8,404 nucleotides of DNA from Verrucomicrobia bacterium UBA1211 (GTDB taxonomy: Bacteria; Verrucomicrobiota; Kiritimatiellia; RFP12; UBA1067), in contig DBXN01000103.1 of the NCBI GenBank assembly GCA_002309585.1, forward strand, positions 2,144 through 10,547, read 5' to 3'. This document shows positions 1 to 7,078 of this stretch, in pieces (within the stretch, counting starts at the first letter, position 1; each line of letters begins with the position of its first letter). The notes under the pieces are model-generated. The model made no database searches. It was not told where the DNA came from and worked only from the letters and a program-made list of their open reading frames with translations. The position numbers and the translations under genes are program-made.

Positions 1-591
1 CCCGTGGTGCGCGTGAGCTGGCAGAAAGCCGTCGCGTTCTGCGAATGGCTCTCGGCTAAATCCGGACGGAAGGTACGGCTGCCCACCGAGGCCGAGTGGG
101 AGTGGGCCGCGCGCGCCGGTTCCGCGAAACCCTTCTGGTGGGGCGAGCGGAACGACGATTTCTCCGCGTTCGCCAACCTGGCCGACATCTCGCTCTCCGA
201 CTACGCCGGCAACCCCTATGAGCAGGACCGGGTGAAAGCCCGCTACGGCAACACCGAAAACCTCTTCGACAACTGGGTCCCGCAGGCGCACACGGTGAAT
301 GACGGCGCCTTTCTGGAGGAGAAGAGCGGCAAATGGAAACCGAACCCGTGGGGGTTGTTCGACATGCACGGCAACGTATGGGAGTGGACGCAGTCCAAAT
401 ACCTGCCGTACCCCTACGCCGAGGGGGACGGCCGCAACGCGCCGGACGGCGAGACACGGCGCGTGGTACGCGGCGGTTCATGGTATTCGCGCCCGAAACG
501 CGCCACCGCCTCCTTCCGCCGGGCCTACCGCCCCTACGCGCCCGTCTATGACGTCGGCTTCCGGATTGTCGTGGAGGAAGAACAACCTTGA
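1..591 (+). CDS. SUMF1/formylglycine-generating-enzyme-like domain protein, C-terminal part (5' end outside window)
   Basis: The reading frame is open from base 1 and ends at TGA 589-591, so only the last 196 codons are present. The fold is recognised from the order of conserved blocks: PVVRVSWQKAVAFCEWL, then RLPTEAEWEWAARAG, then NPWGLFDMHGNVWEW, then RRVVRGGSWYS, and finally DVGFRIV at the C-terminus. These are the signature blocks of the SUMF1 family. True formylglycine-generating enzymes oxidise a sulfatase cysteine using two cysteines just after GGSW. Here that stretch is GGSWYSRPKRATASFRR with no cysteine, and the only cysteine visible is in AFCEW. I infer it is not a sulfatase activator but one of the many SUMF1-fold proteins with another role, perhaps extracellular or ligand-binding. 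The N-terminal part is unseen, so a signal peptide or partner domain cannot be judged. The stop codon lies inside the first unit of the 7-base repeat array that follows. Confidence 0.9.
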   Translation, partial: PVVRVSWQKAVAFCEWLSAKSGRKVRLPTEAEWEWAARAGSAKPFWWGERNDDFSAFANLADISLSDYAGNPYEQDRVKARYGNTENLFDNWVPQAHTVNDGAFLEEKSGKWKPNPWGLFDMHGNVWEWTQSKYLPYPYAEGDGRNAPDGETRRVVRGGSWYSRPKRATASFRRAYRPYAPVYDVGFRIVVEEEQP

Positions 592-650
592 GTGGTCAAT
601 GCTCAATCGTTGAGGGTTGAGCGTTGAGAGTTGAGCGTTCCCCGTTTTCA
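588..650 (+). repeat. 7-base-word tandem array across the stop codon of the SUMF1-like gene (copy 1)
   Basis: From 588 the sequence divides into consecutive 7-base words in one phase: TTGAGTG, GTCAATG, CTCAATC, GTTGAGG, GTTGAGC, GTTGAGA, GTTGAGC, GTTCCCC, GTTTTCA. The four GTTGAGN words occupy 609-636. The TGA stop of the upstream gene (589-591) lies within the first word. A related array in the same sense relative to its own gene is at 4139-4240. Because 7 is not a multiple of 3, successive GTTGAGN words place TGA in all three frames. Function is unknown. Confidence 0.85.
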
Positions 651-660
651 TTCTGAAATT

Positions 661-741
661 ATGGAATTATGACATTAAGCCAGTATGAAATTTCACGCCG
701 CCACATTTTCATAATGCCATAATGCCACATTGCCATAATCA
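661..741 (+). repeat. 8-base-word repeats, two opposed clusters
   Basis: ATTATGGA followed by ATTATGAC lies at about 659-674. Its reverse complement theme appears as CATAATGC (710-717), CATAATGC (718-725), CACATTGC (726-733) and CATAATCA (734-741). The two clusters could pair as a loose, AT-rich stem. The rest of the gap (742-815) is pyrimidine-rich and contains further short words also seen near 4121-4160 on the other strand, such as TTCATTTTTC and TTCCCCGTTCCC. I see no gene here. Confidence 0.7.
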
Positions 742-815
742 CCCGTTCTTCATTTTTCATTCTCCCACCCGTCACTCCCATTCCCCGTTCCCTCTTTAAT
801 CTTTTAACCTTTATC

Positions 816-844
816 TTGTGCCTCCCTCTTTTTGATGCTACACT
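816..844 (+). promoter_or_regulatory. Putative sigma70-type promoter of the glycerol facilitator gene
   Basis: TTGTGC (816-821) and TACACT (839-844) are separated by exactly 17 bases. Transcription would start near 851. This gives a leader of about 98 bases to the ATG at 949 and makes the TTG at 856 an unlikely start. Assigned by eye from consensus spacing. Confidence 0.5.
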
Positions 845-948
845 TTCCGTGAACGTTGGGGAAGGCGTTCGGCGGGTGTCGGACGGATCCCCGGAAGGAG
901 GAGCGGGTGTTCCGCCTCAATGCAGAATGTGAAATGAGGGTAGTGGCG

Positions 949-1767
949 ATGTTCGATAAAAAAAGTTTCCTGGGCGAGTTTCTCGGTACGTTTATTCTGA
1001 CGCTTTTCGGCTGCTCGTGCGTGGCGTGCGCCGTGCTGTTCAAGGAATACACCGGTATCTTTCAGGTAGGATTGGTCTGGGGACTCGGCGTGACGCTGGC
1101 GGTCTACATGACGCGCTACCTCTCCTGCGCGCATCTGAATCCGGCGGTGTCGGTGGCGATGGTGCTGGCGGGACGGATGGAGGCGAAGAAACTCCCGCTC
1201 TACCTGATCGCGCAGCTTCTGGGCGCAATAGTGGCGGGTCTCGCGCTGTACGGGCTCTTCTCGGCGTCGATCGCCCACTATGAGCAGATGAACGAGATCG
1301 TGCGGGGAACAGCGGCCAGTGTGGACACGGCCCGGATGTTCGGCGAGTTCTACCCCAATCCCGGTGACCCCGTGGCGGTCGCGACGATGCCCTTGGCTAT
1401 CGCTGCGGAGGTGTTCGGAACGTTCCTGCTGGTGCTGATCATCTTCTTCCTGACGGAGGGGTGCAATGTGGGACGCCCGAGCGAGCCGCTGCAGCCGCTC
1501 TTCATCGGCCTGACGGTCGCCGCGATCATTTTCTTCATCGCCCCGCTGACCCAGTCCTGCCTCAACCCCGCCCGCGATGTGGGGCCGCGTCTGGTGGCGT
1601 ATCTGTGCGGATGGGGCAAGGCGGCGTTGCCGAAAGACCCGGGCGGATGGTTCTGGGTCTACGTGCTCGGTCCCATCGGCGGCGGTGCCGTGGCGGCCGG
1701 GTTCTTCCGGTTCATCGTGGAGCCCATGCTGGTTGAGAAGAACAAGGAAGACGGCGCGAACAAATAG
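949..1767 (+). CDS. glpF: Glycerol uptake facilitator (GlpF-type MIP channel)
   Basis: A 272-residue inner-membrane channel of the major intrinsic protein family, expected to let glycerol and other small polyols cross the membrane by facilitated diffusion. Two half-repeats carry the NPA boxes: HLNPAV at residues 63-67 and LNPARDVGPR at 205-214. Asp210 directly after NPAR is the mark that separates glycerol facilitators from water-only aquaporins, and Arg209 is the selectivity-filter arginine. Hydrophobic helices recur along the chain (about 7-30, 37-57, 84-104, 148-168, 185-200, 234-255). The start is ambiguous. ATG 949 gives the usual N-terminus (MFDKKSFLGEFLGTF) and has GAGGG 8 bases upstream. 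ATG 934 and GTG 907 are also in frame, and GTG 907 has the stronger ribosome site (AAGGAGGA at 895-902), giving 286 residues. The gene is followed by the aminopeptidase after a 90-base gap. A secreted glycerophosphodiesterase nearby fits glycerol use, but it is on the other strand. Confidence 0.9.
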   Translation: MFDKKSFLGEFLGTFILTLFGCSCVACAVLFKEYTGIFQVGLVWGLGVTLAVYMTRYLSCAHLNPAVSVAMVLAGRMEAKKLPLYLIAQLLGAIVAGLALYGLFSASIAHYEQMNEIVRGTAASVDTARMFGEFYPNPGDPVAVATMPLAIAAEVFGTFLLVLIIFFLTEGCNVGRPSEPLQPLFIGLTVAAIIFFIAPLTQSCLNPARDVGPRLVAYLCGWGKAALPKDPGGWFWVYVLGPIGGGAVAAGFFRFIVEPMLVEKNKEDGANK

Positions 1768-1857
1768 AAGGTGAGGGTTGGGCGAGGTCCTTTGCGACCG
1801 TTGCAGGCCTCGGTAACCTTTGCGTTGCATACGTTATAGACAAGAGAGATTGGAGAG

Positions 1858-3264
1858 ATGATGAGCGGTGGATTGACTTCCCTCAGCAACCGGAAGGACG
1901 CGACGCGGCTGCTGGATGCCTCGCAGGTCGAGGCGATGAACGCCTATTGCGAGGTTTACAAGCGTTACCTCGGAATCGCCAAAACCGAACGGCGCGCCTA
2001 CGCCGAAGCGGTCCGGTTGCTTGAGGCCCAGGGGTTTAAGGACCTCACGACCTTCGAGCGGCTTTCCCCCGGCGACAAGGTTTACCGCGGATATCACGGC
2101 AAGACCCTCTTCGCGGCGGTGATCGGGCAAGCCCCCACCGCCACCGGCCTGCGGGTGGTCGGCGGCCATACCGATGCCCCCCGGATCGACCTGAAACCCG
2201 TACCCGTCATGGAAAAGGGCGGATTGGCCTTTTTCGACACCCATTATTACGGTGGCATCAAGAAGTTCCAGTGGCTCACGCGGCCGCTGGCGCTCTATGG
2301 CGTCGTGGTCAAGCCGGACGGGACCCGTATCGAGATCGCCATCGGCGACAAACATGAAGATCCCGTCTTCATGATCACCGATATCCTCCCCCACTTCGGG
2401 AAGGAGCAGGCGAAGAAGTCGGTCTCCGACGCCATCCCCGCCGAGGACCTTGATCTGCTGATCGGTTCGACGCCCTGCCCCGATGACGGGGATGACGCGA
2501 AGGAGAGCGTCAAGCGGCACATCCTGAAGCTTTTGGAAGAGACCTACGGCATCACCGAGGACGATTTCGCCAGCGGCGAGCTCGAGATCGTTCCGGCGGG
2601 GCTGCCCCGCGATCTGGGATTCGACCGCAGCATGATTCTCGGCTACGGGCATGACGACCGGATTTGCGCATTCGCGGGATTGAAGGCGTTGATGGATCTG
2701 GAGGGCACCCCGAAACAGACCTGCGCCGTCCTGCTGTGCGACAAGGAGGAAATCGGCTCCGTCGGCGCTACGGGCATGGATTCGACCTTCTTCGCCAACT
2801 CGGTCGCGGAGCTGATCGAACGGCAGGAACCCCAGCCGCGTGACATCCTGCTGCGCCGCGCGCTGGAGGCGTCACGGATGCTCTCCGCGGATGTGTGCGC
2901 CGCCGCCGATCCGCACTTCCCGGATGCGGATTCGCCGAACAACATGGCGTGTTTCAATGCGGGTCCCTGCATCATCAAATACACCGGTGCCGGCGGGAAG
3001 AGCGGCGCCAACGACGCGCGGGCGGAGTATCTGGCGGACCTTCGCCGGATTTTCGATGCCAACAACGTGATCTGGCAGATCGGCGAGCTGGGCAAGGTCG
3101 AAAAGGGAGGCGGCGGCACAATCGCGAAGTACATGTCGTACTACGGCATGGATGTGGTCGATATGGGGACGCCGCTGCTGAATATGCACGCGCCCTCGGA
3201 GGCCGCCTCCAAGCTGGACACCTTCATGACCTACCGCGCCTATCTCGCCTTCTTCGCGGATTAA
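1858..3264 (+). CDS. apeA: M18-family metallo-aminopeptidase (aspartyl aminopeptidase-like)
   Basis: A 468-residue cytoplasmic zinc aminopeptidase of MEROPS family M18, removing N-terminal residues from peptides. It has no signal peptide. All expected metal or catalytic positions are visible: His104 and Asp106 in VGGHTDAPR, Asp266/Asp267 in GYGHDDR, the Glu pair 297-298 in CDKEEIGSVGATGMDS, Asp345 in MLSADVCAAADPHFPD, and His444 in LLNMHAPSE. Length and blocks fit the 'aminopeptidase 1' branch (about 460 residues); the symbol is given on that basis. Two adjacent ATGs (1858, 1861) follow TTGGAGAG. The second is better spaced from GGAG (5 bases) and may be the true start, two codons being the only ambiguity at stake (MM). 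It lies 90 bases after the facilitator gene and may be cotranscribed with it. Its stop is only 12 bases from the stop of the convergent phosphodiesterase gene, with no room for a terminator between them. Confidence 0.93.
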   Translation: MMSGGLTSLSNRKDATRLLDASQVEAMNAYCEVYKRYLGIAKTERRAYAEAVRLLEAQGFKDLTTFERLSPGDKVYRGYHGKTLFAAVIGQAPTATGLRVVGGHTDAPRIDLKPVPVMEKGGLAFFDTHYYGGIKKFQWLTRPLALYGVVVKPDGTRIEIAIGDKHEDPVFMITDILPHFGKEQAKKSVSDAIPAEDLDLLIGSTPCPDDGDDAKESVKRHILKLLEETYGITEDDFASGELEIVPAGLPRDLGFDRSMILGYGHDDRICAFAGLKALMDLEGTPKQTCAVLLCDKEEIGSVGATGMDSTFFANSVAELIERQEPQPRDILLRRALEASRMLSADVCAAADPHFPDADSPNNMACFNAGPCIIKYTGAGGKSGANDARAEYLADLRRIFDANNVIWQIGELGKVEKGGGGTIAKYMSYYGMDVVDMGTPLLNMHAPSEAASKLDTFMTYRAYLAFFAD

Positions 3265-3276
3265 GCGGATGATCCC

Positions 3277-4065
3277 CTACTGTTTGCGGGACTGGATCTC
3301 CTTCAGCAACTTGACGGGGATATCGGAGGTTGTGTAGTCGATGTCCATCGCTTTCGCCTTCTGGTAATCCTCGTAGGTGTTGACCATCCAGCCCGTGATG
3401 GTGATGCCCGCCTCGTGCGCCTGTTTGACCAACTCGGCGGTCGTCCCCTTCAGCAGCGGGGCGATCCGCTTGCACTTCAGTCCCTTGGCGATCTTCAGCG
3501 CCTCCTCATCCAGCCCGCGCCCGATGATCAGGCCGATCGGGGCCTCCGGAAAGAGCTCCCGCATGACGGTGAGGGTTTTCACGTTGAACGACGTGAAGAT
3601 GAAGGTACCGGGCGCCATCAGACGGTTGGCGGTCTCATGGAGCTTCGTGCAATAGATCTTGTTCGCCTCATCGGAGTAGCCGTCGGTCTTCATCTCCAGC
3701 TCGATCATGATCCCCTCGCGGCGCTGGAAAACCGCCAGCAGATCCTCCAGGCTGGGAACCGGCTCCTGCGAACGTTTCAGTTTGAGCGCGCGGATTTGCT
3801 CAAGGGTCATCGTCTCGATGACGCCCTCTCCGGTGGTGGTCCGCTTGGCATCCTTGTCATGCATGATGACCAACTGGTTGTCGGCGGTCAGCCGGATATC
3901 GGTCTCAAAGCCCCGGACACCGTTTTCCAGACCGAACCGAAAGCCCCCCGCCGCATTGTCGTCAAACTCATTCCGTCCGCCCCGGTGCGAGACGATGATC
4001 GGATCGGCGAATGCCGTGAACGCGGCGCACAATGTTCCCCACAACACCCATTGTTTAAAGCGCAT
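3277..4065 (-). CDS. Secreted glycerophosphodiester phosphodiesterase-family protein
   Basis: A 262-residue GDPD-family protein. Members hydrolyse glycerophosphodiesters to sn-glycerol 3-phosphate and an alcohol in a metal-dependent TIM barrel. A signal peptide is clear: basic start (MRFK), hydrophobic stretch, and an AFA cleavage site after residue 20, so it should act outside the cytoplasm. Catalytic blocks seen are HRGGRNEF (His27, Arg28), GFETDIRLTADNQLVIMHD (Glu54, Asp56, His69), IELEMK (Glu124, Lys126) and GWMVNTYEDYQ near the end. One oddity: the usual PENT block is DDN here, so the family's metal-binding Glu is replaced by Asp36. The ribosome site is excellent (AAAGGAGG at 4080-4073, 7 bases before ATG). 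The channel gene at 949-1767 would suit glycerol uptake, but nothing shows coregulation. UgpQ and GlpQ are the named relatives; I cannot choose between them. Confidence 0.88.
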   Translation of the reverse strand: MRFKQWVLWGTLCAAFTAFADPIIVSHRGGRNEFDDNAAGGFRFGLENGVRGFETDIRLTADNQLVIMHDKDAKRTTTGEGVIETMTLEQIRALKLKRSQEPVPSLEDLLAVFQRREGIMIELEMKTDGYSDEANKIYCTKLHETANRLMAPGTFIFTSFNVKTLTVMRELFPEAPIGLIIGRGLDEEALKIAKGLKCKRIAPLLKGTTAELVKQAHEAGITITGWMVNTYEDYQKAKAMDIDYTTSDIPVKLLKEIQSRKQ

Positions 4066-4098
4066 CAGAATGCCTCCTTTGTTGAATGAACGGATGTC

Positions 4099-4127
4099 AC
4101 TTTAGCACGGAGCGGGAAAAAAATGAA
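4099..4127 (-). promoter_or_regulatory. Possible promoter of the glycerophosphodiesterase gene
   Basis: Reading the minus strand, TGCTAAAGT is an extended -10 element (TAAAGT at 4104-4099). A weak -35 match, TTCATT (4127-4122), lies 17 bases upstream, next to a T7 run. The start would fall about 25-30 bases upstream of the ATG. The -35 box is poor, so the extended -10 carries the call. Confidence 0.35.
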
Positions 4128-4138
4128 GAATGAAAAAG

Positions 4139-4240
4139 GGGGAACGGGGAACGGGGAACGCTCACCGCTCAACCCTCAACGGTTGTGAACATTGACCACT
4201 GACCACTGATCACTTCCGAAGGAAGCGTCCTCAACGCTCA
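4139..4240 (-). repeat. 7-base-word tandem array at and after the stop codon of the 916-residue gene (copy 2)
   Basis: On the plus strand 4139-4215 reads as eleven 7-base words in one phase: GGGGAAC three times, then GCTCACC, GCTCAAC, CCTCAAC, GGTTGTG, AACATTG, ACCACTG, ACCACTG, ATCACTT. A short hairpin follows (CACTTCC, GAA, GGAAGCG at 4211-4227; 7 pairs including one G-U). Two more GTTGAGN words (minus strand) overlap the TGA stop at 4240-4238. Aligned on the minus strand with copy 1, both share AGTGGTCAATG, then CGTTGAGGGTTGAGCG, then GTTCCCCGTT, then TTTTCATTCT. It is the same dispersed element, in the same sense relative to the gene it terminates. Confidence 0.85.
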
Positions 4241-6988
4241 ACGCTCCGGATACCGCCACTCCTGACCGTTGTCGCGGATGATGTACGGTTCGCCGTCAAG
4301 GCGGGTCGCCAGCAGGCCGGGCGCCTCAATCCAGTATCCGAATGGGGCGAGGCGATGGCCGTCAACCGTCCGGGTGGTGTTTCCCAGATTGGCGATGATG
4401 CGTACCGTCCCGTAGGTCGCGAGGATCACGCCGTCGTCATCCCACGTTGCGGGGTCTTTGCTCCGTGCGGCGAAGAGCGGCGAGCGGTCATGCGTGAACG
4501 TCCGGACCGGCGTTCCGGCATAGCGGGCGACGACGGATTTCTGGCAGCGCGAGAGCCAACCGTACCATGCGCGGCGTTCGGGGTTGTCCAGCCAATGGCT
4601 GGCGTGGGCCACGTAACTCATGCCATATCCCAGCGCGAAGGTCCAGACCAGCGAACGGGGATCCTCGACGAACTGACCCAAATCGTGATGGGTAAGCAGG
4701 ACCTTGTCATGCATCAGGCGCAGACTCAACGGCTCAATCGTCCAAGTCTCCGGCGCGAAGCGCTGTTTCAGCGCCTGCCGCCACGCGGGGGGATTGCGTG
4801 TCGGGACGATCGACCAGGTCATCCCGCAGAGCATCGTCTGCTCATTCGCCACGCGGTCCCATCCGCTCTCGGTCCCCAGCGGCACGCGCCGGCTGTCCTC
4901 CTCGTTCATCGCGAGCATGCCTTCGGTATAGGCGTATGGGGTCGGGGAGGCGGGATTCATGTCGTAGAGCCAGGAGCGGGCGCCGCACTGGTCCTGGAAG
5001 AGCAGGTCGACCGGATAGTCCTGGGTGAACTGCCGGACGGTTTTCCGGTTCGCCGCCTGCACGGCCGGATGCCACAGGGTGGTTGTCCAGCCGCCGTTCG
5101 GGCCATACTGCTCGTGGTGTGTCTCGCCCTTGAGCGTCCGCAGCAGCGGCGCATCCCCGGACGCGACGAAGGTGGGGCCCTTGGGCTGGTCGCACCACCA
5201 GGTCGGGTTCGTGTAGGGCGCGATGAGGTGTCCGGCCTTTCGGGCGAGAACGAACCACTCGCCCATCTCCTCCATCGTCCCGAAGGAGGCATTGGGCGGC
5301 AGATGGTCCGGCAACTGTTTGTCGAACCCACCCATCAGATATTCGGCGTTGTGGATGATGGAAGGCGCGGGAATCTGCTCCGCGATCGCCATCATCGCGC
5401 GGCAGGGTCCGCTGAGCTTTAAAAGCGGCGCCGCTTTAAACCGTTCCAGAAGGTCCGGCTTGATCTTCGCCGCCAAGGGTCTGTTCAGACCGTTCGCATC
5501 GGCGTAATCGCGCAGCGCGTCGGGATAGGGTCGGGAAAACGCGATCCGGACGACCGGGGAACGCCAGGTCTCGCCGCCACGCACGTAGGTGGCGAAACGG
5601 TGACCGAAATACCCGCCCTGGGGATCGCCGCCGCAGGCGAGCGCGCCGGGAACGAAGAGGGTTTCGGCATGCCACGGCTCATGGTCGGGACGCGGCTGGA
5701 TGCCGTATACCGCGACCGTCCCTCCCGATTTGCAGGAGAGATGGACGAAATCCGAGAACGCGGGCGGGTAGTTGACCTGGAGGGTATAGTACCGGTCCGG
5801 CACAATCGTCTGCAGGAAGGGGAACCCACCCACCTCCATCCAGTTGCCGCCGGCGGCCACATACGCCTTGACCGCGCGAGCCATCGTCTCCGCCTGATCC
5901 CGCGCCTCCACCGGGAATCCCTCGCCATAGGGATTGAGAATCAGTTCGTAGGCGTCGGAGGCCAGCGCGGCCTGGATCGCCGGAAGGGAATCAAGCGTCT
6001 CCATCCGGCAATCCGCGCGGGCGAGACCGCGCAAAGCGGTTTCCCATGCGCGGCAGGCGACATCGCTCCAGATGCCGCGTTCGGGCGCCTTGGGAAGAAC
6101 GATACAGGCGATCTTCGGCCGGTGTCCCGGGCTCTCCGAGAGGTACCGGGCCAGATCGGTCACGGCCAATTGCGAGATCGCGGCATTGCGTTCCCCGGTC
6201 ACACATGCCCCGATGCGCCACAGACGCCCCTTTCCGCCAAACGACGTACCGGAGAGGTACGGCCCGTTCGGGGAATCGACAATGACGCAATCCGACGGCC
6301 CGGGTTTCGGGGCGCGGTTCACCACCGCTTCCGCCCCGGCGAGCCGACGTTGGACGGATTCGGACAAAAACGCTCTCCCCGTCTCCGTGACCTGAAGGCG
6401 CACAGGGGGATCCGCCAAATCCCGCATTTGGATAGCGCAACCCAGCGTACCGGTATAGAGCGCGGGGTGAAACGCCTGGACGTGCCATCCCGCGTACGCC
6501 TCGCCGGGCCGCGCGCGGAAGAAGCTGTCGTTGAGCGCCATCCCGAGCCCCAGATTGCCATCCTGGGGAAAAACCATCCGCCCCAGATCATCGGGGTTAA
6601 ACCGGAGCCGGGCAGGACAATCGAAGTCCAGAAGGGTCTTCGCATGGGGATGAAGGTCGGCCTGCAGGTCCAATCCGGATTCGGCCGGGGTAACCCGGAT
6701 GGTGACATCGAGCTCGGAAGAGGTGTACGTCAGAAACCGCGAACCGTCCGCTTCCCGCATAGCGAAATGTCGGCCGTTCCCATTGGAAAAGGCGGCGGCG
6801 TCCAGGGTGGAGTTGTCATCGAAACGGACGCACCAGAGTCCGGATTCCCCGCTGCCCACCCACGGCGATGTCAAAGACCCGTCCCGATCGGAGAATCGGA
6901 CAGCCTGCGGCCATGCGGCACCCCATGCGGAAGCGGACACACCCATTATCCCCAACAGACCGACGACACATTTCACGGGTTCACGCAT
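4238..6988 (-). CDS. Large secreted glycoside-hydrolase-like protein of unassigned family
   Basis: A 916-residue protein with a signal peptide (hydrophobic residues 7-20, cleavage plausible after SASA or WGA, residues 21-24). Four parts can be seen. Residues 25-265 look like a beta-rich carbohydrate-binding or mutarotase-like domain. Residues 290-395 look like an alpha/beta (glutamine-amidotransferase-like or ThuA-like) domain, with YELILNPYGEGFP, AVKAYVAAGGNWMEVGG and FLQT. Residues 540-800 look like a TIM-barrel catalytic domain, with AGHLIAPYTNPTWWCD, GGWTTTLWHPAVQ, VDLLFQDQCGARSW and VPLGTESGWD. Residues 825-916 look like a C-terminal beta domain. Asp666 and Glu707 are the best catalytic acid candidates. 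The layout recalls uncharacterised secreted proteins of Planctomycetes and Verrucomicrobia (DUF6259-like), but I am not sure of the family and the substrate is unknown. ATG is preceded by AGGGG. The stop overlaps a repeat array, and the 205-residue gene lies 90 bases upstream. Confidence 0.8.
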   Translation of the reverse strand: MREPVKCVVGLLGIMGVSASAWGAAWPQAVRFSDRDGSLTSPWVGSGESGLWCVRFDDNSTLDAAAFSNGNGRHFAMREADGSRFLTYTSSELDVTIRVTPAESGLDLQADLHPHAKTLLDFDCPARLRFNPDDLGRMVFPQDGNLGLGMALNDSFFRARPGEAYAGWHVQAFHPALYTGTLGCAIQMRDLADPPVRLQVTETGRAFLSESVQRRLAGAEAVVNRAPKPGPSDCVIVDSPNGPYLSGTSFGGKGRLWRIGACVTGERNAAISQLAVTDLARYLSESPGHRPKIACIVLPKAPERGIWSDVACRAWETALRGLARADCRMETLDSLPAIQAALASDAYELILNPYGEGFPVEARDQAETMARAVKAYVAAGGNWMEVGGFPFLQTIVPDRYYTLQVNYPPAFSDFVHLSCKSGGTVAVYGIQPRPDHEPWHAETLFVPGALACGGDPQGGYFGHRFATYVRGGETWRSPVVRIAFSRPYPDALRDYADANGLNRPLAAKIKPDLLERFKAAPLLKLSGPCRAMMAIAEQIPAPSIIHNAEYLMGGFDKQLPDHLPPNASFGTMEEMGEWFVLARKAGHLIAPYTNPTWWCDQPKGPTFVASGDAPLLRTLKGETHHEQYGPNGGWTTTLWHPAVQAANRKTVRQFTQDYPVDLLFQDQCGARSWLYDMNPASPTPYAYTEGMLAMNEEDSRRVPLGTESGWDRVANEQTMLCGMTWSIVPTRNPPAWRQALKQRFAPETWTIEPLSLRLMHDKVLLTHHDLGQFVEDPRSLVWTFALGYGMSYVAHASHWLDNPERRAWYGWLSRCQKSVVARYAGTPVRTFTHDRSPLFAARSKDPATWDDDGVILATYGTVRIIANLGNTTRTVDGHRLAPFGYWIEAPGLLATRLDGEPYIIRDNGQEWRYPER

Positions 6989-7052
6989 AACACCCCTGTC
7001 TCCCGGCGTCGATTGTGCGGCCGGGTTTCAGATAGACCGATAGTGGCGAAGA

Positions 7053-7074
7053 GGCGTACCCGTCCGGGAACGCC
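7053..7074 (-). terminator. Hairpin between the 205- and 916-residue genes (attenuator or weak terminator)
   Basis: GGCGT/ACGCC (7053-7057 with 7070-7074), one A-A mismatch, then CCC/GGG around a 4-base loop. On the minus strand it begins 5 bases after the TAA of the 205-residue gene, but it is followed by TCTTCG rather than a T-run. It is therefore more likely to reduce than to end read-through into the 916-residue gene. On the plus strand it is followed by GATTTT, but no plus-strand gene ends there. Confidence 0.3.
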
Positions 7075-7078
7075 GATT

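Noticed and set aside
588..741. Short tandem repeats considered as a CRISPR array.
   Set aside because: Units are 7-8 bases with no unique spacers and no cas genes nearby.
1784..1812. CGAGG/CCTCG inverted repeat after the facilitator gene as a terminator.
   Set aside because: Only five firm pairs, a long loop and no T-run; too weak to call. Short CCTTTGCG/TTGCA repeats nearby (1789-1830) also looked incidental.
838..1830. Long minus-strand open frame opposite the glycerol facilitator.
   Set aside because: Histidine- and arginine-rich composition typical of a shadow; the plus-strand frame has both NPA boxes.
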